Assembly (NCBI RefSeq): GCF_037893015.1
Contig: NC_133660.1
Span: 280,141,067 to 280,205,066, forward strand
DNA: 64,000 bases
Direction of reading: 5' to 3'
Source of the DNA: Macrotis lagotis
Taxonomy: Eukaryota > Chordata > Mammalia > Peramelemorphia > Peramelidae
The position numbers were made by a program, and so were the translations under genes. The notes under the pieces were generated by a model. The model was not told the origin of the DNA. It saw only the letters and a program-made list of their open reading frames with translations, and did no database searches. Shown piece after piece: positions 46,385-56,624 of the stretch (positions are counted from its first letter, which is position 1; each line of letters starts with the position of its first letter).

Positions 46385-46530
46385 AAGGACTTGTATGATT
46401 TGGGACAAATCACTCAACCCTTTGAGCCTCGGATTCTTTTTTTTGCAAAATGAAGGAGCAAGCTGGGGTCTCTTTAGCAGATCCCACAAGATCTCTAGGA
46501 AGGTCCTTCTCCTTTGAGGATGCCATTTCC
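46385..46530 (+). mobile_element. MIR 3' part, sense
   Basis: 'GATTTGGGACAAATCACTCA', AACCCTTTGAGCCTCGGATTC and AAAATGAAGGAGCAAGC. Confidence 0.7.
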
Positions 46531-47172
46531 TTGCCTATAAGATGTTGGTAACCCCAGGGCTGTCTGGTGATCAAAGGAGTAATCTCATCAAGCCTCCAAG
46601 GGCCTCTGAAAATGGAGGTTGTTATTTCTCTTCACAAGCCCCCACCCTTGTGTGACTAAGATCATAACTGAGAGGAAACCTGAAGACTAGCATTTAGGTC
46701 TGGTCATCTGTCCTCCAGCCCCGGCAGGCTCCAGGAGGTTGTAAGCTCCTCCCCTGTCCAGTGAATCTCAGACCATCTTGGGGCCTAGCTGAGGGCCTTA
46801 GATTCTCTTTGGATATAGTGGCTATGCTCTGATCCATTCTCAGTGGCTGGGGTCTGCTTCTTCTATCCCCACCCCACCCCACTCCTGACACTTGCCAACA
46901 AGAACAGAGCAAGAGGAACTCAGCAGAGAGTTATAATTTTCCCATGTAGAAGGAAGCTAAATGGGGACTGGACCCCAACTCAAACACAGTCCTTGACTTT
47001 CAGTAGGTATCCCTCCATTACCACAGTGCAAATTGAGAGCCGAAGTGGGGACTGCCTCTAAAGACAACAGCTTTGAAGAATGCTCTATATCCTAGAAGCA
47101 GGAGGAGCCAATGACGACTTGGTGGCATGGGACAGTTAGGGTCAAACCCGTACCTTTAGAAAATAATCTTGG

Positions 47173-47534
47173 ATGGGCAGCTAGGTGGCACAGTGGATAG
47201 AGCACCAGGCCCTGGAGTCAGGAGGACCTGAGTTCAAATTTGAACTCAGACTTAATTAGCTGTGTGACCTTGGGCAAGTCACTTAACCCCATTGCCTTGA
47301 AAAAAAAACAAAAAAGGAGAAAGAAAAGAAGAGAAGAGAAGAGAAGAGAAGAGAAGAGAAGAGAAGAGAAGAGAAGAGAAGAGAAGAGAAGAGAAGAGAA
47401 GAGAAGAGAAGAGAAGAGAAGAGGAGAGGAGAGAAGAGGAGAGGAGAGAAAAGGAAAGGAAAGAAAAGAAAAGAAAAGGAAAGAAAAGAAAAGAAAAGAA
47501 AAGAAAAGAAAAGAAAAGAAAAGAAAAGAAAAGA
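47173..47534 (+). mobile_element. WSINE1-type SINE with a microsatellite-expanded tail
   Basis: The SINE body (GGGCAGCTAGGTGGCACAGT to CCCCATTGCCTTGAAAAA, ending about 47310) is followed by about 225 bases of GAGAA then AAAGA-type units. The 8-bp TSD AATCTTGG lies at 47165-47172 and, beyond the array, at 47535-47542. The array is thus the grown A-tail of the SINE. The body lacks part of the middle (TTTGAACTCAGACTTAATTAGC). Confidence 0.93.
47310..47534. repeat. (GAGAA)n / (AAAGA)n purine array
   Basis: GAGAA units dominate to about 47420, then GAGGAGA variants, then AAAGA units. All long open frames across it are Arg-Glu-Lys or Leu-Phe-Ser repeats and are spurious. Confidence 0.97.
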
Positions 47535-47599
47535 AATCTTGGCAGCAGCATGGAAGATGAAGTGGAAACAAGGAGAAAGGCCAATGAACAACTACCAAA

Positions 47600-47720
47600 T
47601 TGGACTTCAAGTGGAGGGACTGAAATTCAAATCCACTATGCTTATCTGTATGACCTTGAGAAAGTCATTTCCCTTCTCCAAGCTACAGTTTCTTTAAAAT
47701 TAGGATTTGATGATATCTAC
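47600..47720 (+). mobile_element. MIR-like, sense
   Basis: 'GAAATTCAAATCCACTATGC', TGTATGACCTTGAGAAAGTC and TACAGTTTCTTTAAAATTAGG. Confidence 0.65.
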
Positions 47721-48179
47721 ATCTCCCTCCAGCCAGGTCTCTGATCTGCAGACTGTCTCAAGGATACAAAGCCCAGGGATCCCCACAAAAGGTGCCGTAG
47801 TAGTTGAGGGAATCCTCTATCCACCAGTCAGTGTTCCCCTGGGGCACCTGCTCAAAAATAGGGCCATGAACTTCCTGCTGAGGTGACAACAGTGGGGCAA
47901 GGAGCCAAATGTGGCTTAGCTTCCAGCTCAGAGACTGGCAGAATCCGGGCACCCGGAGCCCCTCATACTGCCCCAGTCCCTATCTTAGCCCCGGCTCCCC
48001 AGTTCCTCCATCCCTTGGATTCCAGGCCCCGGAGCCTCCTACGAGAGTTGAGACATTTTCCAGATGTGGCCAGCATCCTAGCTGGGAGTCAGTTGGGCCC
48101 TTTGAGAATCTGGTCAGGGGTGGGAGGGGGGCTCTGAAGATCTGAACCTCCACATTCGACAAAGAACAAGCCAACCACT

Positions 48180-48350
48180 TGCCTCACCCTGGTTTAATTA
48201 GATTCTTGGGGGCCTTCCACCTTTGAAGTAAGTGGGGGTGATAAAGGCAAGATGTGTTTAATTGGGCTATTATCTACCAAGGAACTGAGATATAAAATGA
48301 GTCCAAGGTTGAAGCCAGCGCGCTTCTGATAGGGAGATAATTCTGAGAAA
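48180..48350. promoter_or_regulatory. GATA-motif cluster, candidate enhancer
   Basis: Five GATA-type sites lie within about 100 bp: TGATAA (48239-48244), TTATCT (48270-48275, reverse), GAGATA (48288-48293), TGATAG (48328-48333) and AGATAA (48335-48340). TTAATTAG and GTTTAATTGG sites are interspersed. The sequence is repeat-free with sparse CpG. Function is inferred from motif density only. Confidence 0.4.
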
Positions 48351-48981
48351 TGCCGTCCCCAGGCAGAGCCGGGCATGTCCTCGCCATGCTGCACACCCAC
48401 TCAGCTCTGGCCCTGCCTGGCATGATTGGGGGGGAGAAGGAAGCCGGTGGGGCCCTTGGGCTTGACCCAATGGGAGAGCAGGCTCGCTCGGTCAGGAGTT
48501 AGAAATGACCTGCCTAGAAATGAATGGTCAGTCTGGAAAAGGCCTGTGGCCTGGAGGAAATGAGGGAATGAATGGAGGAGCCCGTCCTCTTGGGAGGTCA
48601 GCAAGGGAACACCTCCCAGCTGGAAGGCCCTTCAGGAAACCTGGACTCCCCCCCGACCCCCCGTGCCCTGGTGAAAAAGGTCTGTGTGAGGGTTCTGCTG
48701 CAAACAGCAGGGGCTCAATCTGTGTTGCTTAAGGGTCAGGAAGGTCCGTTTGGTCTCTTAGGATCTGGGCTCTGGGCCTCGGTGGCCGCTCCAGGGGCCA
48801 CCAGCTCCCAGTCTCGTCCAATGCTGGGCTGGCTGAGACCTCCTGCGAGGTCTCCCATCCTTGTAAAGGGGATGCTTATGAGTATGTGATCTCTCCCCTG
48901 CCCCCAGAAAGATGGGCCAGCCTGAAGGACAGGGCCAAGCTGCTTCCTGCTGCTGTGGGGGTATCCCAGCACGCCCAACCC

Positions 48982-48989
<8 letters not shown>

Positions 48990-49029
<40 letters not shown>

Positions 49030-49077
49030 CATGCACACACATGCACATGCACGCACGTGCACACACACACACACACT
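48990..49077. repeat. (CA)n microsatellite, interrupted
   Basis: A pure CA run of about 35 bases continues as ACGCACAC/ATGCACAC variants. Alternating purine-pyrimidine sequence is Z-DNA prone. Confidence 0.96.
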
Positions 49078-49810
49078 CCTTCACACCACCCCCTCCACAA
49101 TTGTGATAAAAGGCCCCTAAGCATGCACTTACCTAGTCCAAGCAGAGAGGAAGGTTTCTGGAACCCTGAACCTTCTTAATCATCCCTCCTCCCCCCAACC
49201 CCACTCTTCCCCTTCTGCCTCATCCACTCTGCTCTACCCCCTGCCCCCGGGTCCCTCTATCCAGATCTGGCCTGGCCACGAGGATCCTCAGCCAAGAGGG
49301 CTGGGAGCAAGGCCCTGGGCCCTCCTGAGGAAGCAGCTCAGGTCAGGGCAGCTGGGATTTTTTGACTGGAAAGCTCTGACCACACTGGGACAAGTTCTGC
49401 CCCGAGCATGCAGTGAGAAGAGCAAAAAGACAAGTCCTTTCCTCTCCACATTCAGAGAAAATCATCCCAACGTGGCTCTCCTTCTTTGGGAGCATTTCCC
49501 TCCTGAATCACCGGCAGCGGGCTGGGGCTCGGGCAGAACTCGGCCAGCACAGACTTCATTAGCAACTGCTTGTGGAGATGGACACTGTGGAGATGGACAC
49601 TGGGGAGGTGGATTCTGGGAACCGCTGCTGCAGAGAAGAGCAGCCCACTTCTTCCAATCCCTAACACCTCGGGGGTACAAGGGGAGCTCCCTGGGACCTA
49701 CTCTCCTTTTGGGTGGCAAGTGTCAGAGAAGGTGCTGGGACCCCAGAGAGAAATGACCCCGAAAGAAGCCCCCATCCCCAGAAAAACAGAACCAGAGTGG
49801 TGAGGCAGAG

Positions 49811-49812
<2 letters not shown>

Positions 49813-49891
<79 letters not shown>

Positions 49892-49962
49892 GAGAAAAGG
49901 AGGGAGACAGAGAGAAGGATGGAAGGAAGGGAGGAAGGGAGGGAGGGAGGGAGGGAGGAAGG
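49813..49962. repeat. Compound (TC)n(AC)n and (GGAA/GGGA)n array
   Basis: About 24 TC units (49813-49860) join about 14 AC units (49861-49889). After about 30 bases a purine array follows (GGAAGGAAGGG...GGGAGGGAGG). Confidence 0.96.
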
Positions 49963-50029
49963 CAATCATTTTTGTGGCCATCCTGAGAAGGGGGCACTAA
50001 CATGCTAAGAGGTTGGTGGTCTTTTGCAG

Positions 50030-50330
50030 TTTTAATATCCTTAGTCTCAGCATTCAGGGCCTCAGCATCAAGGGTTAGACAGGATTTGCTGTCATAAAAG
50101 AAATAAAGCTGACATTCAGTCTTTTCCTAATTTGGGAGATTTCAATGTCAAAGGATGAAAACACCCAAGCTTTCCCCTTCCCCATGAAGTGCATCTAATT
50201 CCCCTTCTGTTTTCAAAGGCCCATTGGAACAGCCTGAGGGGCCTCATATGGTTTCTTTATAATTTAATGTAATTATTCTCGAACCTGTAATATTCAGTGT
50301 AAAGGTTTTGCTTTCCTGCTGGAGGAATTT
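50030..50330. promoter_or_regulatory. Candidate conserved non-coding element
   Basis: Repeat-free sequence with clustered AT-rich homeobox-like sites (TTTATAATTTAATGTAATTA at about 50255-50275) and balanced composition between GC-rich repeats. The claim is only that it looks unique and unlike the decayed repeats nearby. Confidence 0.25.
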
Positions 50331-50739
50331 GTCCAAGGCTGCAGCTCCTGGAAAGAATGATCAGGGTGGGGTGGGGGCGGGGGGAGACTTTGGAATTCCA
50401 CCCACAGTCTCAGGATGTTGGCCAGGCCTTCCTTCCACGTCTTTAGGTGGGAGGGAAACTTTCCCGACCCTTGGCCAAAGACTCCGCAGAAACAAAAGCC
50501 TCATTGGTGGAGAGGGCTCTCCTAATTTAGCTTCAGAGGGCAGCTTGCGGGAGCTGCCCCATCACCCCCATTCCAAGAGCTGCCCCAGGCCTTTGCGGAC
50601 CTAGTGCTGCCCTTCATCCTTCTCCTTGGAAGTGACCTCAAGTGAAAGTCCCTGCATTTAGTAGCATTCAACTCCATTCTATTATTCCATTCATCTCCAT
50701 ATTTTAACCTGGCAAGAACATTAGCGAATTTTGACCCTG

Positions 50740-51326
50740 ACCCCTCTTCTGGGGTGCTGGCCCTCTAATCTCTCCCCATCTCCTGGGTCTTTTCCTGTTT
50801 CCTTCCATCTGCCCAAGTCTCCCCCATATTTCAAAAACACCCTTACAAGATCTCACCAACTATAATAATGATGTCCTGTATCACTTCTTGGCTGGACTTG
50901 CTCCCTAAAAATCTACCTTCATCCATTGCCTTTACTTCCCCTCCTCTTAAGCCCCTCCATGATGCTTCCAGTGCCATCACCCATCTGAACCCACTTTTTT
51001 CTTCAAGGTGACCAGTTCTCCTCCAAAAGGACCTCTTTTCACTGCTCACATGGCCACCACATAGATCAAGGGACCTTCATCTCTCACCTGCCTTGGTGCC
51101 TCCCACCTCCAATCCATCTTCCACATACATGACAAGGCGATTTTCCTAAAGTAAAGCTCTGATCATGGCACTCCCTACTCATTAGATTCCAGTCTGTTCC
51201 TATTGTCTCTAGAATAAAATAGGAATTTCTCTGTTTTGCTTTTCAAACTCTTCACAGTCTAGTCCAAGCTTCAATTACTGGCCTCATTCATTTGTAGCAT
51301 CCTGGTGAGGCTGATTCTCTTACTCT
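50740..51326 (+). mobile_element. L2 LINE, 5' part of an interrupted copy, sense
   Basis: L2 landmarks: AAGGTGACCAGTTCTCCTCC, TTTTCCTAAAGTAAAGCTCTG, AATTTCTCTGTTTTGCTTTTC and AAACTCTTCACAGTCTAGTC. It stops at ATTCTCTTACTCTCACTCA. The next L2 segment (TTACTCTGTGGTTCAGCC) starts at about 52756. Confidence 0.75.
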
Positions 51327-51425
51327 CACTCATGTTAGTGTACTGAGCTCCCGGAAGCTGGTGACTGACTACTCACTTTGGGAATCGGGAGACAACTCTG
51401 AAATGTTTCTAAAAATATTGCTCAT

Positions 51426-51588
51426 TAGGGGTGGCTAGGTGGCACAGTGGATAGAGCACCGGCCCTGGAGTCAGGAGTACCTGGGTTCAAATCTGATCTC
51501 AGACACTTAATAATTACCTAGCTGTGTGGCCACTTAATCCCATTTGCCTTGCAAAAAAAAAAAATAAAATAAAAAAAATAAAAAAAAT
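51426..51588 (+). mobile_element. WSINE1-type SINE with perfect TSD
   Basis: GGGGTGGCTAGGTGGCACAG to CATTTGCCTTGC and an A/T-rich tail. The 15-bp perfect TSD AAAAATATTGCTCAT lies at 51411-51425 and 51589-51603. It lacks 11 bases at GTGTGGCC|ACTTAATCCC. Confidence 0.96.
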
Positions 51589-51775
51589 AAAAATATTGCT
51601 CATGAGCCTACAACCAGGGATTAGTCAGTTAGAGTCCACTGGGTTTTAGAAAGGGTATTTATCAAGCAAGCAAATAGTTATTACAGAAATATCCCCACCC
51701 CCCTACCAGGAGGAGAATGGGCTCAAACTTAGAACATACTTGGTTACTCTATTAATCCTTTTCTTCCATCTGTAG

Positions 51776-52276
51776 CCTTTTTTTTAAGAAAGGTTTTATT
51801 TATTTTGAGTTTTACAATTTCTCCCCTATTCTTGCTTCCCTCCCCCCACCCTGCACAGAAGGCAGTCTGTCAGTCTTTCCATTGTTACCATGGTAACAAA
51901 TTGAGTGTGATATGAGAGAAATCATATCCTTAAGGAAGAAACATAAAATATAAGAGAAAGTAAAATTACAAAATAAGAAATGGGTTTTTTTTTTTAAATT
52001 AAAGGTCTTTGTTCAAACTCCACAGTTCATTCTCTGGATACAGATGGGATTCTCCATCACATGTACTCTAAAATTGTCCCTGATTGTTGCACTGATGGAA
52101 TGAGCAAGTCCATCAAGGTTGATCCTCACCCCCATGTTGCTGTGAGGGTGTACAGTGTTTTTCTGGTTCTGCTCATCTCGCTCAGCATCAGTTCATGCAA
52201 ATCCCTCCAGGCTTCCCTGAAATCCCCACCCTCCTGGTTTCTAATAGGACAATAGTGTTGCATCACATACATATAA
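51776..52276 (-). mobile_element. L1 3' end (second 3' UTR type), antisense, with TSD
   Basis: Reverse of the 15240 type: CCACAGTTCATTCTCTGGAT, GGATTCTCCATCAC-like, CCCATGTTGCTG, TTCTGGTTCTGCTCATCTCG and CAGCATCAGTTCATGC. The 10-bp TSD CCATCTGTAG lies at 51766-51775 and 52277-52286. Confidence 0.93.
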
Positions 52277-52441
52277 CCATCTGTAGAATTCATGACACCC
52301 TTAAAGTGTAGATATTCTCTGCTCCACTTGCCCCGAGAGTCCTGAAGTTGCCTTTTCTCTCGTATCAGCTTCTGAATAAGATCTTACCATCAGCCACTGC
52401 TGCTCTGGGGAAAAGAGTACCAGACACAGTTCAAAAGGGTC

Positions 52442-52744
52442 TCATTGAGTTGTCCCGTCATCCATACCAACAATTAGGGGCTTTGCTGGAGCGGGCGGAC
52501 CACTAGACTGGCCTTCTCTATTAGCCATAGGATCAGAAACATGTTTAGCTCTTTTCAATCCCAAACAAAACATTTTCTGCACAGTATCATCTGCTTTCAT
52601 CCAATGACTCAAAGCCTTTCATGCTTCCCAAATTGACTGTGGACATGCTCACGCCTCGTTTACACCTTTGATTGATTCAATGGAGAAATCTGGAGCTTTT
52701 GTGTTTACATTAATTGGGGCAGGGGGTTTCTTATACTTACACAT
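52442..52744 (-). pseudogene. Decayed coding-like segment, possibly retroviral
   Basis: One minus-strand frame of 101 codons runs from an ATG (52744-52742) to a TGA (52444-52442) with only two internal TGA stops. Composition is protein-like, with a charged/aromatic middle and a Pro-Ala-rich end. Both internal stops could be decayed CGA or TGG codons. I do not recognise the protein. Its place just upstream of an LTR-like sequence suggests an old retroviral internal region; a processed pseudogene is the alternative. No function is expected. Confidence 0.4.
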
Positions 52745-52755
52745 CTCCCCTTTCT

Positions 52756-53166
52756 TTACTCTGTGGTTCAGCCAAATGAGTCTTTTCTCTGTTCTTCACC
52801 CAACAACACTATATCCTCATCTCTGTACTCTCCCTGGAATGCCTCATTTTGAACTCACAGAATAATTTTCTTCCTTCCAAAAAGAGCCCAAGCACCATCT
52901 TCCCCATGAAATATTTTCTGATGCCCCCATCTTCAAGTGTCCTCCCTCCCCAACTCTGTTGTAAACATTCTGCCTTTCTACAATTTGCCATTTCAATCTA
53001 CCATTGAAATGACGAGTCCAGTCCTGTTTTGCATGTACTTCTAAGTAAACCTCATCTCCCTTGATAGAATGTAAGACTATTCTTAGGGAGAATGTATGAG
53101 TGGGTTTGAGTATCCATGGTGCCTGCCATGTAACAGGCACATAATTGATGATTAGTTAATTGATTC
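52756..53166 (+). mobile_element. L2 LINE, 3' part of the interrupted copy, sense
   Basis: It continues the L2 order: TTACTCTGTGGTTCAGCC, CTCCCTGGAATGCCTCATTT, CCATGAAATATTTTCTGATG, TTGATAGAATGTAAGAC and the tail GTAACAGGCACATAATTGAT. Confidence 0.75.
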
Positions 53167-53494
53167 TCCGCAGTTTGATGCCCTTTGTCGATGAACATGG
53201 CAGTTATGCCTTCTCCAAGTCATAGAAATGCTAAACTTCACAGGGTCGAGACCAGAACCTTGGGGCACTCCACCAGATGCTTCCTGCCATGTTGACATGG
53301 AATTCCCGCCCTTTGGATACAGTCATTCACCCAGTTTCAAAGTCATCTGGTGGTTCTGTCACCTGGCCCACATTTCTCCCGAGCTGGAGACATTTTCAAA
53401 AAATTTACCAATGGCTTTAGCAATAACAAGGTCTACCAGCTAGACAGCTCTGCCAAAAAAAGGAAAGATGACGAATGTTGCACAATCTGTCCTT

Positions 53495-53718
53495 GGGGAA
53501 TCCCAGTAAGTTCTTTCTCAAGGGCCCTTCCTGTTAGTACCTTCCTTCTAAGGATAATCTTTAATTTATCCTGTCTATAGATTGTAGATACCCATTTATT
53601 TGCATGCTTCTCCCCCATGAGACTGGAAGCTCTCCGAGGGCAGGGTCTGTGTGTCCTTTGCATCCTCAGTGCTTGATACACGGTAGGTGTTTAAGAAATG
53701 CTTATTGGCTGATTAATC
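53495..53718 (+). mobile_element. L2 3' end, sense, inside the CR1/L3
   Basis: 'TTTATCCTGTCTATAGATTG', CTCCCCCATGAGACTGGAAG, CTCTCCGAGGGCAGGGTCTG and GTAGGTGTTTAAGAAATGC are classic terminal L2 sequence. Confidence 0.85.
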
Positions 53719-53924
53719 CCTACTTCTTTTCCTAGATACTGACTGACCATTTCTTTAACAATTCTGCTATAATTCCCAGTCCTGCTAGTTGGTCCCTAAT
53801 TTGTAGGTTCCATTTTCTTCCTTTATCTTTTATGGAAATTGGGAAGTTTGTCCTTCTCCAGTCCTGTGGCACCCGTGGCACCTCTCACATTCCCCATGGT
53901 TTTTCCAATTTTCTAATTCTGATG

Positions 53925-54225
53925 ATCACGTTTGGCCTTCATTCTCGAAGAAGACCATAACATCAGGGAGGTGGTGCCATGACAAGCATTTGAATTGGAT
54001 CTGAGTAAGTTACCAGTCTCAGTTTCTCCCCCAGAACCATATGGGTCCAGTTGCCCGATATGGATCAGGAAAACTGAAGATGGCTCTGGCATCAAGGCAA
54101 TCAGAATGAAGTGATTTGCCCCAGATCACACAGTAAGTGTGGAGAGACTGAGGTTAGATTTGAACCTAAGTCCTCCTGACTTCAGGCCAGGTACTCTAAC
54201 TGCCATCTAACTGCCCTATCTAATT
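53925..54225 (+). mobile_element. Marsupial retroposon (TTCATTCTCGAAGAAGACC head), sense
   Basis: The order is GGCCTTCATTCTCGAAGAAG, GTGGTGCCATGACAAGC, GAACCATATGGGTCCAG, then a MIR-like 3' half (ATCACACAGTAAGTGTGG, TTTGAACCTAAGTCCTCC). The second half may be a separate antisense tRNA-SINE. Flanks with TCTAATTCT on both sides (53910s and 54220s) may be a TSD. Confidence 0.7.
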
Positions 54226-55394
54226 CTATTCTAATTTTTAATATCTACTCTTCAATGTTTATTTTAGGTCCATGAATTTGTTGATGGCCTATTTTTTAAA
54301 ACATTCGGTTCATGAGTCATTTTTCTTTCTTTTTTTTTTTTTGCTAATGTATGTTTGTAAGGTCCCTTTGACTTTTCAAAGACAGTGACTCTACCATCAC
54401 ATCTATCTGTCCTTTTAGGACCCAGGGATGTAGTCCATCTGACTCAGGAGATTTGAGCTCATTGAGAAAATGAGGAAGTTTTATTATGTCCTTATGGATC
54501 CTGGATTAGCTACTCCCATTTGCCAAATTTGCTTCTGGTCCAAAGATCCTTCCCCTCAGCAGAAAAGGCAAAGTACAAATTGAACAGCACTGCCTTTTCT
54601 TGATCACCAGTTTTCATCATCCCATCTACCCCAAACACCAGTCCATTCCTTCTTTCATCCTCATCTATTCCCCCTAAAAAGGACTTTTTTGAAGTATTGT
54701 TTTGGCTGTCTCTGGCATTTCTTATCACCCTCAGTTCAGTCTGAATTCTGGAACTCCTGTCAGTATCTAGATAAGATTTAGCCACATTCTTCTATTCTTA
54801 TTTTCTATCTTCTGCAATTTTTTAATAGTTAAATTGGACTTGCTTCTTTTCATGTTTTTAGAATTCCTTTCTTGACTTCCCCATCCCTCCTCATAATTTT
54901 CCCTTTATTATTTCAGATTACCTTTTATCTGAACCCTTGACCAATCAGTTCTCCCCCAATCCAGAGTACATCTCAGATTGTTCCTGGTTTCACACTCTAT
55001 CTCTTTCACGATTTCTAAAATAGGAATGACCACTGTTGTCAAATCTTTCCGTCTTTTCCATCCCAGGAATCACAGTCCCAGAGCAGAATTTTGTTTATTG
55101 GTTCCTTCAGCTTTGAAAGGATGAAACTATCATTAAGACAATCTTGGGTTATGACAAGGACACAGCAGATGTCCGAATAGCTAAAGCAATTAAAATCACT
55201 ACTGTATCCTGTCTTTGTGTTGTGCTTTCAGTGAGGGAGGGTGGAAGAACAGGCCAAATGCTAAATTAGAAGTTAGAGTAGCTGGGTGTGTGTGGTCTTG
55301 AGCAAGTCTAGAACCCATCAACTTCCTTGCCTTATCTACGGAAGAAGGTTGTAGGAACCTGAAAGCATCTGACTGGGAGTGTCATCTTTGTTCT

Positions 55395-55640
55395 AGACAG
55401 ATGCATGGTGTATTGGATAGAGAACACTGGACTTGGAATCGGGAAGGCTCATCTTCATGAGTTCAAATCTCATCTCAGACATTTATAAGCTTGAGCCACC
55501 TTGGGCAAGCCCCACAATCCCTGTTTTCCTCAATTTTCTCATCTGCAAAATGAGCTAGAGAAAAACTTGGCAAACCACCCCAGTATTTTTGCTAAGAAAA
55601 GCCTAAGTGAGTCCATGAAGAGCTGGATGCGCAAATGTCA
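55395..55640 (+). mobile_element. MAR1-type SINE, full length, sense
   Basis: 'GGTGTATTGGATAGAGAACA', ATGAGTTCAAATCTCATC, TTTTCTCATCTGCAAAATG, TGGCAAACCACCCCAGT and TGAGTCCATGAAGAGCTGGA. Confidence 0.9.
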
Positions 55641-55732
55641 AAAATCTCCACTCTAAATAGACTCTCCCAATTTTGTATCCCCTCCCTATCTGGAATCTTC
55701 TTTGCTGGAAATTCTCAAATCGATATAAAATT

Positions 55733-55890
55733 GGAGGGGGCAGCTAGGTGGTGCAGTGGATAGAGCACCAACCCTGGAGTCAAGAGGACCTGAGTTCAAA
55801 TCCAGTCTCAGACACTTAATAATTACCGAGCAGTGTGATCTTGGCAATTCACTTAGTTCTATTGCCTTAGAAAATCAAAAATAAATAAAT
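55733..55890 (+). mobile_element. WSINE1-type SINE, sense
   Basis: GGGGGCAGCTAGGTGGTGCA to TTCTATTGCCTTAGAAAATC. Flanks ATCGATATAAAATT and ATAGATATAAAACT share GATATAAAA (55722-55730 and 55892-55900). Substitutions make it older than the other copies. Confidence 0.9.
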
Positions 55891-56324
55891 AGATATAAAA
55901 CTAGCATCTACCTGTCTGTCCCAGCAGAGTGAGAAACCAATGGACATACCTAAATGAGAATCCACCCATCCCTAAACAACCCTGGCCGTTTTTCATCCGT
56001 TTTTCAGAACTGCCCTAGGTGGGATCAGCCAGGTGTGCCCAAACCCAGAAGTCTAGGAAAAATGGAAAATCCTGGCATTGCCTGGTTGCTAAGTCTGGAG
56101 GAAATATAGATCACCCCCCGCCCCATGAAACCCTATTTGCTAGTGAATCTTGTGGTTTTTTGAGAGGAAAGAGTAGGTCATGGGTCAACTTTTCCCAATA
56201 TGGAAATCCAATTGATGGGCACACTTCAGTTCATCTAATGCAGCTCTCTGGAGGAGATGCCAAGTCCTCCAAGCAGGGGGAGGTTATAATTGAAGACAAG
56301 GATGTATAGGGCCTCTTACAGAAC

Positions 56325-56560
56325 TTTGGGTGCTGTTTTTTAGTCATTTTTCAGTCGTGCCTGGCTCTTCATAATCCCCTTTGGGTTTTCTTGGCAAAGA
56401 CACTGAAGCAATTTGCCATTTCCTTCTCCAGCTCAATTTTACATATTGGGAAACTGAGGCAAATGAAATTAAGAGACTTGTCCAGGGTCACAAGCCAGAT
56501 TTGAACTCAGGAAGATGAGTCTCCCTGACTCTAGGCCCAGCACTCAATCCATTGTATCAA
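56325..56560 (-). mobile_element. MAR1-type SINE, antisense
   Basis: 'TAGTCATTTTTCAGTCGTGC', CCTTTGGGTTTTCTTGGCAA, TTTGCCATTTCCTTCTCCAG and AGATTTGAACTCAGGAAG are diagnostic. Confidence 0.92.
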
Positions 56561-56624
56561 ATTAGAAACTTGAAAGTATTATAAACACACAAATAAAATA
56601 ATTTATCTTATTGCATCTGGAGGC

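Larger units (their letters stand above)
51327..52755 (-). mobile_element. LTR-like element inserted in the L2, antisense
   Basis: This block separates two collinear halves of an L2. On the minus strand it holds a decayed coding-like segment (52442-52744) followed by a possible LTR running from TGTCATGAATTC (ending at + 52297) to CACTAACA (+ 51333). That LTR would be about 275 bp once two later insertions are removed. The TG...CA ends and position after a coding segment suggest a 3' LTR of an old endogenous retrovirus. Only one LTR is seen, so the copy is partial. A TTACTCT match at both L2 borders (51320-51326 and 52756-52762) may be a TSD. Confidence 0.45.
53225..55260 (-). mobile_element. 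CR1/L3-type LINE ORF2, about 2 kb, antisense
   Basis: The minus strand near 53240-53275 encodes SGVPQGSGLDPV, matching the CR1-clade RT motif 'SGVPQGSVLGPVLF'. Further into ORF2, with rising coordinates, antisense landmarks of the region before RT follow: CTTCTCCAGTCCTGTGGCAC, GGATGTAGTCCATCTGACTC, GCAAAGTACAAATTGAACAG, and GGTTATGACAAGGACACAGC near 55140. A sense L2 and a SINE interrupt it. Frameshifts and stops are numerous. Confidence 0.8.

Noticed and set aside
47218..47610. Open frames of 100-130 residues on both strands
   Set aside because: They are translations of the GAGAA/AAAGA array.
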